NCBI GenBank assembly: GCA_964545045.1
Contig: CAZJEN010000017.1
Span: forward strand, 4,684 to 68,683
Direction: 5' to 3'
Length of the DNA stretch: 64,000 bases
Origin: SIG307 sp964545045
GTDB taxonomy: Bacteria > Bacillota > Clostridia > Lachnospirales > Lachnospiraceae
The notes under the pieces were generated by a model that was not told the origin of the DNA, did not search any database, and was given only the letters and a program-made list of their open reading frames with translations. Both the position numbers and the translations under genes were made by a program. Positions 22,376 through 31,235 of this stretch are shown here, in pieces (the stretch's first letter is position 1; each line of letters opens with the position of its first letter).

Positions 22376-23515
22376 TCAATCCGTAATAATATCAAATAAA
22401 TCCGTAAGTTGTTCACAACACACTTTGCCCTCTACCTTCTTATGAACAAGCACCGGCTTCAGCCCTGCATTTAAGCCCCCTTCATAATCCGCCACAGGAT
22501 TGTCGCCGATCATATAACGAACTTCCGGATTACCCGCCTTTGCTATTGCGTAATCAAACATCTCTTTCCGCGGCTTGTCATATCCCACACTTGCGGAAAT
22601 GAAATACCCGGATATCTCTTCATCCAGACCGACGCGTATCAATACCTCCCGAAGTTCCGGGAAGTTATTAGAAATAATATAATGCTTGTAGCCCTTTTCA
22701 CTAAAATACCGTAATACCTTCTTTGCATCCGGATAAACTTCATACTCATAACTCACTACGTTCTTCCGAAAGGCATTGCAAACAGATACCGCATCCGTCG
22801 GACTTGCGCCCTGTTCCTCGACAAACACACGCATTCCAACCAGCAGTCTTTCCCACCATTCTTCTCCGTTTTTATCGCCGTGATCCTCCTCCGGCTTATT
22901 CCAAGAGCAGGCCTCCCGCAAAAATCTCTTAACCGCTTCCTCATTAACCGTGTAACCGAATTCCTGAAACGCTCTCAGCAAGGAACACTTAAAAGACTCA
23001 TTATCACGCACCAATGTACCGTCACAGTCCCAAAAAATTGCTTTATTGTTTTCATCCCGTAAAAACATCAACACCGCCGGCAAATCGATTTCCGAAAACC
23101 TTTTTTCGGAAATCACCTTTTGAACCTCAGTCAAACCTGCCCAATGCACATCCGCGCTATCATCACCTTCCTTTTGCGGTTCTCCTTCCGCCTCACAAAG
23201 GAAGTAAACACCAAAAGAATCTACCGGTCCTTCTATGGTCTGATAGGTCGCATACGGTTTGATACACTCCATAGAAAAGCTCCTGCCCGTTGTAATAACG
23301 GAATCCTGCTCGCCATGAACCACTTGCACCGTTAAACCGGTCTCTTCCATAATCTCTCTTCTCAGGCCGTCCACCATTTTCTCATACTCGTTGATTCTGC
23401 CGCCAGGGAGTTCGTAACTTTCCGGCTCTCCCGCTCTTTTCCGCAACTGAATCAATAACTGTTTTCCGTTCTCCCTTTCCCGGACAATCAAACCTCTTAC
23501 GTTTACATGAATCAT
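22376..23515 (-). CDS. NUDIX hydrolase - HAD phosphatase fusion
   Basis: The first ~150 residues form a NUDIX domain: the box runs GGRINEYEKMVDGLRREI then MEETGL, matching Gx5Ex7REUxEExGU. The last ~220 residues form a HAD hydrolase with motif I DCDGTLV, motif II ISNN, a motif III lysine in YDKPRKEMF and motif IV GDNPVADYEGG. The frame is continuous over the junction (about residue 155). The NUDIX part would hydrolyse a nucleoside diphosphate derivative and the HAD part could remove the phosphate of the product; that coupling is inferred. It follows yitT by 12 bases and is probably in the same operon. Confidence 0.88.
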   Translation of the reverse strand: MIHVNVRGLIVRERENGKQLLIQLRKRAGEPESYELPGGRINEYEKMVDGLRREIMEETGLTVQVVHGEQDSVITTGRSFSMECIKPYATYQTIEGPVDSFGVYFLCEAEGEPQKEGDDSADVHWAGLTEVQKVISEKRFSEIDLPAVLMFLRDENNKAIFWDCDGTLVRDNESFKCSLLRAFQEFGYTVNEEAVKRFLREACSWNKPEEDHGDKNGEEWWERLLVGMRVFVEEQGASPTDAVSVCNAFRKNVVSYEYEVYPDAKKVLRYFSEKGYKHYIISNNFPELREVLIRVGLDEEISGYFISASVGYDKPRKEMFDYAIAKAGNPEVRYMIGDNPVADYEGGLNAGLKPVLVHKKVEGKVCCEQLTDLFDIITD

Positions 23516-23527
23516 AGTTTCACCTTT

Positions 23528-24391
23528 CTATATCTCTTCCTTAAAAATATCCTTGTATCCTTCTCCGAAAATCTCATTGGCACTTGTCACAACCATAAAC
23601 GCCACCGGATCTTCCATTTTTACTATATCCCGGACTTCTGCTCCCAGACGATTCGGAACTAACGTAAATACCACTCTCTTTTCATTTCCGGTCCAACCAC
23701 CCTGTCCCTGCAAATAGGTCACTCCGACATCTAATTCTGCCATCAAACGGGTTCCGACCTGCTCCGGTTTTTCCGTAATGATAAACAGCATCTTAGCCTC
23801 ATCGCCACCATAAAGTACATAATCCAGTGCTTTTCCACAGATTACAACTGTCAACAATGCATAGAATGCAACCTCTATATTCTTGAAAACCAGTGCCGAA
23901 AGACTCACAACAATAATGTCCGTACACAGAAACAGAAACCCTGTTTTCAAATGACGATATTTCCGACGTAGAATTTTAACAATAATGTCGGTACCTCCGG
24001 TTGTGGCACCTGCTCTGAAAATCAATCCGACCCCCACGGCAATTAAAATTCCTCCGATCACACCCGCAATCAGCAAATCATCGGTCAATGCCCCCATAGG
24101 ACTTAACAGGTTTGTAAACACAGATGTCAATAAAATGGCATATGCGGTCTTTGCAATAAAACGAATTCCGAACTTCAAAATTCCAAGTAAAACAAGCGGT
24201 AGATTCAGCAAAAAATATAAAGTACCGGTCTCAATACTTACCAGACGATTTAAAATCACCGCAATACCGGTAATACCTCCCGGAGCCAACTGATTCGGAT
24301 CCAAAAATAAACTGATTCCTATGGCATAAATCAAGGTTGCTATTGCAATTAAGAGTAAGCTTTTTATTTCATGAACGATCTTCTTTTTCAT
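23528..24391 (-). CDS. YitT-family membrane protein
   Basis: The 287-aa protein has five or six membrane segments in residues 1-200 (including SLFLDPNQLAPGGITGIAVI and the AGATTGGTDIIVKIL motif), followed by a cytosolic DUF2179 domain (about 205-287). This is the YitT family, whose function is unknown. The ATG at 24391 has AAAGGAAGG upstream. It is paired with the NUDIX-HAD gene. Confidence 0.88.
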   Translation of the reverse strand: MKKKIVHEIKSLLLIAIATLIYAIGISLFLDPNQLAPGGITGIAVILNRLVSIETGTLYFLLNLPLVLLGILKFGIRFIAKTAYAILLTSVFTNLLSPMGALTDDLLIAGVIGGILIAVGVGLIFRAGATTGGTDIIVKILRRKYRHLKTGFLFLCTDIIVVSLSALVFKNIEVAFYALLTVVICGKALDYVLYGGDEAKMLFIITEKPEQVGTRLMAELDVGVTYLQGQGGWTGNEKRVVFTLVPNRLGAEVRDIVKMEDPVAFMVVTSANEIFGEGYKDIFKEEI

Positions 24392-24430
24392 AAACGTCCT
24401 TCCTTTAAACAAGAATCGGTAATTTTATAG

Positions 24431-24454
24431 GGAAACGCTGATTAAAGCGTTTCC
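24431..24454 (-). terminator. Hairpin after the GNAT gene
   Basis: GGAAACGCT pairs with AGCGTTTCC around a six-base loop, 50 bases downstream of the acetyltransferase stop. The tail is only moderately T-rich, so termination is likely but not certain. Confidence 0.6.
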
Positions 24455-24506
24455 TTAGCTTTATCTCATAGTATTGGCTGATTCTTCCTTCGTTATAATT
24501 ATGATT

Positions 24507-24941
24507 TTACTCCACCACAAAATCCGTCCATTCCACGCGGTTATATACCATAACATCATCCGGCTTTCTCATTCCGATTTTTTCATAGAAAGGAATTGCA
24601 TTTTCGTTCACACAGGTGTACATTATGATGTTTTCTTCTCCGCCTGCCAGCTCATGCAACTTGCGAACCAATGCTTTCCCAATTCCTTTTCCCACATACT
24701 CTCGAACCACGCCTAAATCTGTGATAAAAAGCCAATATGCAAAATCTGTTATTCCGAAACATACTCCTATGATTTCATTTTCTTCATTTCTTGCAACAAG
24801 ACTGATAGAAGCTTTATTCACTAATGTCTCGATTCGTTCTTCAAACCTTTCCTTCGGATACTGTGAACCCAAATCCGTATGCTTCAAAAAATCAATATAT
24901 TCCGTTGCTGTTAAACGTTCTTCTTTTATTATGTAATCCAT
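24507..24941 (-). CDS. GNAT-family N-acetyltransferase
   Basis: The 144-aa protein has the GNAT acetyl-CoA signature VVREYVGKGIGKALVRKL (R/Q-x-x-G-x-G/A) in its centre, and the C-terminal NAIPFYEKIGMRK segment. Substrate cannot be told. It starts at an ATG with AGAGGAA upstream, in a less GC-rich stretch than its neighbours. Confidence 0.85.
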   Translation of the reverse strand: MDYIIKEERLTATEYIDFLKHTDLGSQYPKERFEERIETLVNKASISLVARNEENEIIGVCFGITDFAYWLFITDLGVVREYVGKGIGKALVRKLHELAGGEENIIMYTCVNENAIPFYEKIGMRKPDDVMVYNRVEWTDFVVE

Positions 24942-24969
24942 ATCGTTTCCTCTAAATTAGTCGCTATAC

Positions 24970-25572
24970 TCAATTCACTAACTCATCAAATCTCCTTCTG
25001 CAAGATTTAACGAACTCATATAATCCATTTTCCACATTTTCCTCAAGCCAACATAAGGTTTTCTCTAAAATCTCAACCACGTCTTTGGTATCAATATCTT
25101 CCAGTGCCAATTTTTGCCCCATCCGAACAATATCATCGTAGCATTCGCCACCTCTTACATAATGCTTCAAATTGGCCGTCCATAGCTTAAGTATATGCGT
25201 GTACTTATCGTTTTTTTCGGATGCTTGTTGCTTCGTAACGGTAGTACAATGAGGCTCAGCACTACAGCACAAGTCTACAATCAAAAACGGATTTTTTTCA
25301 TCTATTGCTATTGATACAATATACCTATCAGGGATAAGACTCGGAGCATAATCACTGTAATAAATCCTGAATTTTCCTTTCATCAATTCTATAAGTTCTA
25401 GCATAAACTGTCCATTATCGTATCCGGAAACATCTATTTCGATATCTATATCAGATAAATCATCAAACGAATTTGTAGCCAAGCTCCCATAAATGCTACA
25501 TTTCTTAACAATAGGGATTTCGTTCAAAAAAGTGACTATTTCATTAGCTGTATCTCTTAACGAATTAAACAT
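24970..25572 (-). CDS. Nucleotidyltransferase-domain protein
   Basis: The N-terminal third carries the nucleotidyltransferase motif IYGSLATNSFDDLSDIDIEI (GS...DxD), with a third acidic residue in FLIVDLCC. The rest is helical and unlike the MNT toxin-neutraliser or classic aminoglycoside enzymes that I can recall. The 200-aa length would fit a small-molecule or protein nucleotidyltransferase. The region is visibly AT-rich, which suggests acquisition. Confidence 0.75.
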   Translation of the reverse strand: MFNSLRDTANEIVTFLNEIPIVKKCSIYGSLATNSFDDLSDIDIEIDVSGYDNGQFMLELIELMKGKFRIYYSDYAPSLIPDRYIVSIAIDEKNPFLIVDLCCSAEPHCTTVTKQQASEKNDKYTHILKLWTANLKHYVRGGECYDDIVRMGQKLALEDIDTKDVVEILEKTLCWLEENVENGLYEFVKSCRRRFDELVN

Positions 25573-25649
25573 TATGCTTTCCTCTCATAATTCAAAATGG
25601 AAAATAAATTCTAAGTCTCAATCTCTGCAACTTGGAAGTTTTCTAACTG

Positions 25650-26261
25650 CTAATCAACCTTATCCAAAAGAAGAAACTCTGATAACTTTGTTATATTAAG
25701 TTTTACCTTTAACCTTTCTAATTCTTTCATTACCGGCTCTGTAACAATAGTCATCCACGTATCTTTCATCATAAATATATCAGTTCCATCCCATGATTTA
25801 GGTTCAAAATACATTCCCTGATATCTTTTTTCCCTTAAAATAAAACCACCATTATCTGCTGTATAATCAATCACCTTGCTTTTACTTGTGTCATAAGGGC
25901 CACATACTCCCTTCACAATAAATGCATGATAATTCTCATCTACCTCCCCGTTTTTGCATAGAATTTTTACAGGATAAGACTCCCACCCAGTAAACCCGTT
26001 TTCTGTAAATATATCGATTATCTTCTTATGAAACAATTTAAAACCCATAGCACTTGGTATAATTAGTCCACGTCTTGTTTTCTCAGTACCCATCGATTGT
26101 ATAAATGTAATTGGCTTTCCATTCGGGAATTTGCCATAGATATATCCACACAATTCTTCCGTAGATATACTATCATACCTTTCAGGCATAGCCACAAATT
26201 GGCCTCGTACACTTTTCAACCTAATATAGTATAATTCATTATAATTTAAGTCTGAATTCAT
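25650..26261 (-). CDS. Putative immunity-like protein (Imm43/Imm11-like), orphan
   Basis: This 203-aa protein has no membrane segments. It contains FKLFHKKIIDIFTENGFTGW followed by ESYPVKI, a pattern I associate with polymorphic-toxin immunity families such as Imm43/Imm11; the match is from memory and weak. No toxin gene lies next to it. Its DNA is AT-rich compared with the flanking atp and yitT genes. The ATG has AGGTGG upstream. If not an immunity protein, it is a hypothetical protein. Confidence 0.5.
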   Translation of the reverse strand: MNSDLNYNELYYIRLKSVRGQFVAMPERYDSISTEELCGYIYGKFPNGKPITFIQSMGTEKTRRGLIIPSAMGFKLFHKKIIDIFTENGFTGWESYPVKILCKNGEVDENYHAFIVKGVCGPYDTSKSKVIDYTADNGGFILREKRYQGMYFEPKSWDGTDIFMMKDTWMTIVTEPVMKELERLKVKLNITKLSEFLLLDKVD

Positions 26262-26387
26262 ATTTGCCCACCTTCCTTATCAATTAACATCACTTCTAAA
26301 TAAATTATATTTCGTAATCCTCAAATTTGTCTCTCTCTATTATATCACAATAAATTTGAACATTCCACCTGTATCTCCGTTCTCACT

Positions 26388-26722
26388 ACGGGGGCTGTCA
26401 CCCCTTCCCCACTCACACCCGTTTCGTTTAGTGACGCTTTGAAAATCACCGTACCGAGAGTACTTTCTTTGAATTCAGTGTAGGATGTTAGACTTTCTTA
26501 TTGTTCCGTTTATGCATAGCAACGCTCAGACAGGAGGTCTGAGCGAGGTCGCCATAAGGCATGGATGCCGCATAAGACCGGTTGCGTAACTATTTCAAAA
26601 TCATGACGGAACAATTAGAAAGTCTTCATCCGGAACCTATGAAAAGAAAGTACTCTCGGTACGGTGATTTTCAGTCCACATAAAGAAACGGGAGCCCCGC
26701 ACCAAAGTGCGACAGCCCCCGT
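26388..26722. repeat. Palindromic structured element, copy 2 (downstream of atpC)
   Basis: The arms 26440-26470 and 26643-26673 are perfect inverted copies over 31 bp and unrelated in sequence to the arms of copy 1. Outside them, CCCGTTTC... (from 26419) and its complement (ending about 26692) pair imperfectly. The ends 26388-26399 and 26711-26722 are perfect over 12 bp; the right one is one side of the atp terminator. Inside, 26491-26509 and 26606-26624 pair 18 of 19, and the core 26510-26605 matches copy 1 closely, including an identical 23-base central block around GGCATGGATGCC. Confidence 0.85.
26689..26721 (-). terminator. Terminator of the atp operon
   Basis: On the minus strand CGGGGGC pairs with GCTCCCG, and inside it CGCAC pairs with GTGCG. 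TTTCTTT follows. It starts seven bases after the atpC stop and also forms the outer right part of element copy 2. Confidence 0.8.
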
Positions 26723-26727
26723 AAATT

Positions 26728-27147
26728 CTAAAGTCTTTTCTCCGCCAGTTCGATTCGGATTAATGACCTTCTCAGAGCCAGCTCGGCTCTTGCCATATTC
26801 ACATCCGAATCGCCGCTCTTTAAGCGACGCTCTGCGCGGATTTGCGCTTCCTTTGCGCGGTTTAAATCAATCTCTTCCGGCCACTCGCACGACTCTGCGA
26901 GAATGGTGACATGGTCCTGCATAATTTCTACAAAACCGGAATGCATGGCTGCTTCTCTGTCGCCCTCTGCGCTTCCTTTGATGTTTAATACGCCCGGAAC
27001 TAAGATGGCGGTCAGCGGGATATGGTCTTTTAACACACCCATCTCGCCTTCCGTGGTCCGAAGCTCTACCATTTCCACATCAGCATCGTAGAAGATTCTG
27101 TCCGGAGAAATTATTTTTAATCGAAACAGTCTGCCTGTATCTGCCAT
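26728..27147 (-). CDS. atpC: F-type ATPase epsilon subunit
   Basis: The 139-aa protein has the N-terminal beta-sandwich (RLKIISPDRIFYDADVEMVE, GEMGVLKDHIPL) and a two-helix C terminus, as in the central-stalk epsilon subunit that couples and inhibits the ATPase. It is the last gene of the atp operon, 26 bases after atpD. Confidence 0.96.
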   Translation of the reverse strand: MADTGRLFRLKIISPDRIFYDADVEMVELRTTEGEMGVLKDHIPLTAILVPGVLNIKGSAEGDREAAMHSGFVEIMQDHVTILAESCEWPEEIDLNRAKEAQIRAERRLKSGDSDVNMARAELALRRSLIRIELAEKRL

Positions 27148-27173
27148 AGTTTCTCCTTTCCGTGCAAAGCCGC

Positions 27174-28583
27174 TTACTTATTGTTCACTCTTGCAAGCAC
27201 GTCGTCGATGTTACCTGCATTGAGGAAGAAACCTTCCGGAATATCGTCGTGCTTTCCTTCAAGGATTTCCTTGAAGCCCTGGATGGTCTCGGAAATCGGT
27301 ACGTAGCGTCCCGGAAGACCGGTAAACTGCTCCGCAACGTGGAACGGCTGGGACAGGAAACGCTGTACCTTTCTTGCTCTTGCTACCAAAAGCTTGTCAT
27401 CCTCGGAAAGCTCGTCCATACCGAGAATTGCGATAATATCCTGCAATTCCTTGTACTTCTGAAGGATTTCCTGTACGCCGCGGGCTACCTGATAGTGCTC
27501 CTCACCTACGATACGCGGGTCAAGGATACGGGAGGTAGACTCAAGCGGATCTACTGCCGGATAAATACCAAGCTCTACGATGGAACGGGACAATACCGTG
27601 GTCGCATCGAGATGTGCGAAGGTGGTTGCCGGAGCCGGGTCCGTAAGGTCATCCGCCGGCACGTAAACTGCCTGTACGGAAGTAATGGAACCGTTCTTCG
27701 TGGATGTAATACGCTCCTGCAGAGCACCCATCTCCGTCTGTAAGGTCGGCTGGTAACCTACTGCGGACGGCATACGTCCAAGCAGCGCGGACACCTCGGA
27801 ACCTGCCTGGGTAAAACGGAAAATGTTATCGATGAAGAGTAAGACGTCCTTTCCGGACTTATCACGGAAGTACTCTGCCATGGTAAGACCCGTCAGACCT
27901 ACTCTCATTCTTGCTCCCGGCGGCTCGTTCATCTGTCCGAATACCATGGTGGTCTTCTCGATAACGCCGGACTCAATCATTTCGTAATAAAGGTCATTTC
28001 CTTCACGGGTACGCTCGCCTACACCGGTAAATACGGAATAGCCGCCGTGCTCCGTTGCGATATTGGTAATGAGCTCCTGAATAAGAACCGTCTTACCTAC
28101 ACCCGCACCGCCGAACAAACCGATCTTACCACCCTTCTGATACGGGCAGAGAAGGTCAACGACCTTAATACCGGTCTCTAACATTTCGGTCTGTGTAGAC
28201 TGCTCCTCAAACTTCGGAGCCGGTCTGTGAATCGGGTAATATTCCACTCCCTCCGGAGCATCCTTTTCATCAATCGGATTACCCAGTACATTAAACATTC
28301 TTCCGAGGGTCTTTTCACCTACCGGAACCGAAATCGGAGCACCGGTTGCCAGTGCGTCCATACCGCGCACCAAACCGTCCGTCGGTCCCATGGCGATACA
28401 GCGAACCGTATCGTCACCGAGATGCTGTGCAACCTCAACCACAAGAACGTCGCCGTCCTGCTTGGTTACCTTAATTGCCTCGTATATTTCCGGAAGATTG
28501 CCCTCCGTAAACTTAACGTCTAAAACCGCACCGATAATCTGAGTGATTTTTCCAAGTCTGTTTTCTGCCAACTTTTCTGTCAC
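27174..28583 (-). CDS. atpD: F-type ATPase beta subunit
   Basis: This is the catalytic subunit of F1. The P-loop is GGAGVGKTV, the catalytic Glu lies in GVGERTREGND, and the DELSEEDKL segment of the C-terminal helix region is present. Length (469 aa) is standard. It lies 150 bases downstream of atpG, an unusually wide gap for this operon that holds several hairpins. Confidence 0.98.
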   Translation of the reverse strand: MTEKLAENRLGKITQIIGAVLDVKFTEGNLPEIYEAIKVTKQDGDVLVVEVAQHLGDDTVRCIAMGPTDGLVRGMDALATGAPISVPVGEKTLGRMFNVLGNPIDEKDAPEGVEYYPIHRPAPKFEEQSTQTEMLETGIKVVDLLCPYQKGGKIGLFGGAGVGKTVLIQELITNIATEHGGYSVFTGVGERTREGNDLYYEMIESGVIEKTTMVFGQMNEPPGARMRVGLTGLTMAEYFRDKSGKDVLLFIDNIFRFTQAGSEVSALLGRMPSAVGYQPTLQTEMGALQERITSTKNGSITSVQAVYVPADDLTDPAPATTFAHLDATTVLSRSIVELGIYPAVDPLESTSRILDPRIVGEEHYQVARGVQEILQKYKELQDIIAILGMDELSEDDKLLVARARKVQRFLSQPFHVAEQFTGLPGRYVPISETIQGFKEILEGKHDDIPEGFFLNAGNIDDVLARVNNK

Positions 28584-28603
28584 TCCTTTTCTGTAATAGT
28601 TTC

Positions 28604-28742
28604 AATACTCGCTCACGAGTATTGCGCGCCGAATTCGGTCAGCGCCGGCTGACAACTCTTAATTCGAATCCGTGCGCATCTTTATACTCCGCATCCTCGC
28701 GGAGCGTATTGGTTAAAAAGGATTAAAAGCTTTTTAACCAAT
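28604..28742. other. Cluster of hairpins between atpG and atpD
   Basis: Four stems lie in or beside the 150-base gap. They are AATACTCG/CGAGTATT (28604-28623), a long interrupted stem (28623-28678) enclosing a perfect GTCAGC/GCTGAC hairpin (28638-28653), CTCCGC/GCGGAG (28687-28704), and a 13-bp ATTGGTTAAAAAG stem (28708-28742) that straddles the atpG stop codon. None is followed by a proper T-tract on the minus strand, so they look like mRNA processing or stability elements instead of terminators. Confidence 0.65.
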
Positions 28743-29600
28743 CGCGTTTGCGCCTGCGATAATCTCTGTCAATTCCTGCGTAATGGAGCTCTGACGGGCT
28801 CTGTTGTACTTAAGGCCCAAATCAGCAATCATCTCATCCGCATTGCTGGTCGCCGAATCCATTGCCTGCATTCTTGCACCGTTTTCACTGGCAAGTGCCT
28901 GCACCAGACCGCCGTAAATCAAGCTGTTAATGTACTTCGGAATAATGAGCTCTAATGCCTCTTCCGCCTCCGGCTCGTAATTCATCATTGTCAGCGCATC
29001 CTCGGACTTTACTTCCTCTTCTTCCGTTTCCTCAAAGGCCACCGGAAGCAAGCGGATAAAGGTCGGGATATGACTTACCGTATTCTTAAACACGGTATAG
29101 GCAAGGTAAATCTCGCTGATTTTGCCTTCCGTAAAGTCGGACAATACCTGCTTACCGATTTCGGAAGCATCGGAGAACAACGGCTCGTTCATTGCTTCGG
29201 AATAATCCTGTACAATCTCATACCCCCGTCTTGCCAGACCGTCACGGCCCTTGCGGCCTACGGCATAAATCACGATATCCTCCTTCTTCATGCCGCTCTC
29301 CGTCACAAGCTTCATGACGTTGGCGTTATATCCGCCCGCAAGACCGCGGTTTGAGGTAATGACGATAATGCCCTTCTTGCCCTCGCCCGCTCCGTCCAGA
29401 TACAGGTGGTTGATGTTACCGGACTTTTTTAACATGGATTTTACGGTAGCGTACATCGCATTGAAGTACGGCTGCGACTCTTCCGCACGCGCTTTTGCTT
29501 TTTGCAGCTTTACGGTAGCGACAAGCTTCATCGCCTTTGTAATCTGCTCTGTGCTTTGAATACTTTCCCTGCGTCGTTTTATGTCACGCATGGATGCCAT
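28734..29600 (-). CDS. atpG: F-type ATPase gamma subunit
   Basis: The 288-aa central-stalk subunit has the N-terminal helix MRDIKRRRESIQSTEQITKA and the C-terminal helix with ATSNADEMI and RQSSITQELTEI, both typical. ITSNRGLAGGYN is also present. It follows atpA by 35 bases. Its stop codon lies inside a stable hairpin. Confidence 0.97.
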   Translation of the reverse strand: MASMRDIKRRRESIQSTEQITKAMKLVATVKLQKAKARAEESQPYFNAMYATVKSMLKKSGNINHLYLDGAGEGKKGIIVITSNRGLAGGYNANVMKLVTESGMKKEDIVIYAVGRKGRDGLARRGYEIVQDYSEAMNEPLFSDASEIGKQVLSDFTEGKISEIYLAYTVFKNTVSHIPTFIRLLPVAFEETEEEEVKSEDALTMMNYEPEAEEALELIIPKYINSLIYGGLVQALASENGARMQAMDSATSNADEMIADLGLKYNRARQSSITQELTEIIAGANAIG

Positions 29601-29635
29601 AACGTATCACCTACACTTTCTTTGCGCTATGCGTA

Positions 29636-31141
29636 TTATTTAAATTCCTTCTTAAACTCTTCGATTACCTTTACCAGAAGCGCCTCGATATCCTCGGTGA
29701 GCTGCTTCTCGGTACGGATACCCTCCGGAAGCTCCGGATACTTGGTATCGATAAACTCAAAGAGTCTCTTTTCAAATTCCATAATATCATCTACTTCAAC
29801 GTCCAGTAAGAACTTCTTCGTTGCAGCGTAGATAATGATTACCTGATACTCAACCGGCATCGGCTTGTACTGCGGCTGCTTTAAGATTTCACGGATACGC
29901 TCACCCTGGGCAAGCTTCTCCTTGGTGTCGGCATCCAAATCGGAACCGAACTGTGCAAAGGAAGCAAGCTCACGATACTGGGCAAGGTCGATACGAATCG
30001 GACCCGCAATCTTCTTCATTGCCTTAATCTGTGCAGAACCGCCCACACGGGATACGGAAAGTCCCGGGTTTACCGCCGGACGGAAACCGGAGTTAAACAT
30101 CTCGGTCTCAAGGTAAATCTGACCGTCCGTAATGGAAATTACGTTGGTCGGAATGTAGGCCGAAACGTCGCCTGCCTGGGTCTCGATAATCGGAAGTGCG
30201 GTAAGGGAACCACCGCCCAGCTTATCGGAAAGTCTTGCCGCACGCTCCAGCAAACGGGAATGTAAGTAGAATACATCACCCGGATATGCCTCACGTCCCG
30301 GCGGACGCTTAAGAAGCAAAGACAGCGTACGATATGCGGTTGCATGCTTACTCAAATCGTCGTAAACGATAAGCACGTCCTCACCGTTTTCCATCCACTC
30401 TTCACCGATTGCACAGCCCGAATACGGAGCAATGTACTGAAGCGGTGCCAGCTCACTGGCGGTTGCCGCAACGATGGTGGTGTAATCCATGGCACCGTGC
30501 TCTTCCAAGGTGGAAACGATGGAAGCAACCGTGGAAGCCTTCTGGCCGATGGCAACGTAAATACATTTCACGCCCTGACCCTTCTGGTTAATAATCGTAT
30601 CGATGGCGATGGCCGTCTTACCGGTCTGTCTGTCGCCGATAATGAGCTCTCGCTGACCTCTTCCGATCGGTACCATGGAGTCGATTGCCTTAATACCGGT
30701 CTGAAGCGGAGTATCTACTGATTTTCTGGAAATAACGCCGGATGCCACACGCTCGATCTGGCGGTATTTATTTGTTTCAATCGGGCCCTTGCCGTCAATC
30801 GGCTGACCCAGTGCGTTTACAACACGACCTGCCATTGCATCGCCTACCGGCACCTCTACAACGCGGCCCGTCGTCTTTACGGTATCTCCCTCACTGATAT
30901 TGCCCATATCACCGAGAAGTACCGCACCTACATTATCTTCCTCGAGGTTTAACACCATGCCGTAAACCTCTCCCGGAAACTCTAAAAGTTCGCCCTGCAT
31001 CGCTTTCTGTAACCCATGGATACGCGCGATACCGTCAGCGACCTGAATTACCGTACCGACATCGGACACTTCAAGCTTTGTACTGTAATTCTTGATTTGT
31101 TCTTTGATGACGGAACTGATTTCCTCCGGTCTTAAATTCAA
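29636..31141 (-). CDS. atpA: F-type ATPase alpha subunit
   Basis: The non-catalytic nucleotide-binding subunit of F1 has the P-loop GDRQTGKTAIAID and the arginine-finger region SVSRVGGSAQ. It is 501 aa, the standard length. The gene follows atpH after 94 bases. Confidence 0.98.
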   Translation of the reverse strand: MNLRPEEISSVIKEQIKNYSTKLEVSDVGTVIQVADGIARIHGLQKAMQGELLEFPGEVYGMVLNLEEDNVGAVLLGDMGNISEGDTVKTTGRVVEVPVGDAMAGRVVNALGQPIDGKGPIETNKYRQIERVASGVISRKSVDTPLQTGIKAIDSMVPIGRGQRELIIGDRQTGKTAIAIDTIINQKGQGVKCIYVAIGQKASTVASIVSTLEEHGAMDYTTIVAATASELAPLQYIAPYSGCAIGEEWMENGEDVLIVYDDLSKHATAYRTLSLLLKRPPGREAYPGDVFYLHSRLLERAARLSDKLGGGSLTALPIIETQAGDVSAYIPTNVISITDGQIYLETEMFNSGFRPAVNPGLSVSRVGGSAQIKAMKKIAGPIRIDLAQYRELASFAQFGSDLDADTKEKLAQGERIREILKQPQYKPMPVEYQVIIIYAATKKFLLDVEVDDIMEFEKRLFEFIDTKYPELPEGIRTEKQLTEDIEALLVKVIEEFKKEFK

Positions 31142-31235
31142 GGTAAAAGCACCTTCTTTCTACAAAGTCTTATTCCTGAATGTCCATTGCCGTATGCCTT
31201 AACCCACACATGCAATGCACCTTCTATTTCGTATA

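Noticed and set aside
26388..26722. Ordinary IS or MITE with fixed terminal inverted repeats
   Set aside because: The arms differ completely between the two copies, while true terminal repeats would be shared.
28604..28742. Terminator within the atp operon
   Set aside because: Stems are strong but no T-tract follows on the coding strand, and atpD and atpC downstream must be expressed.
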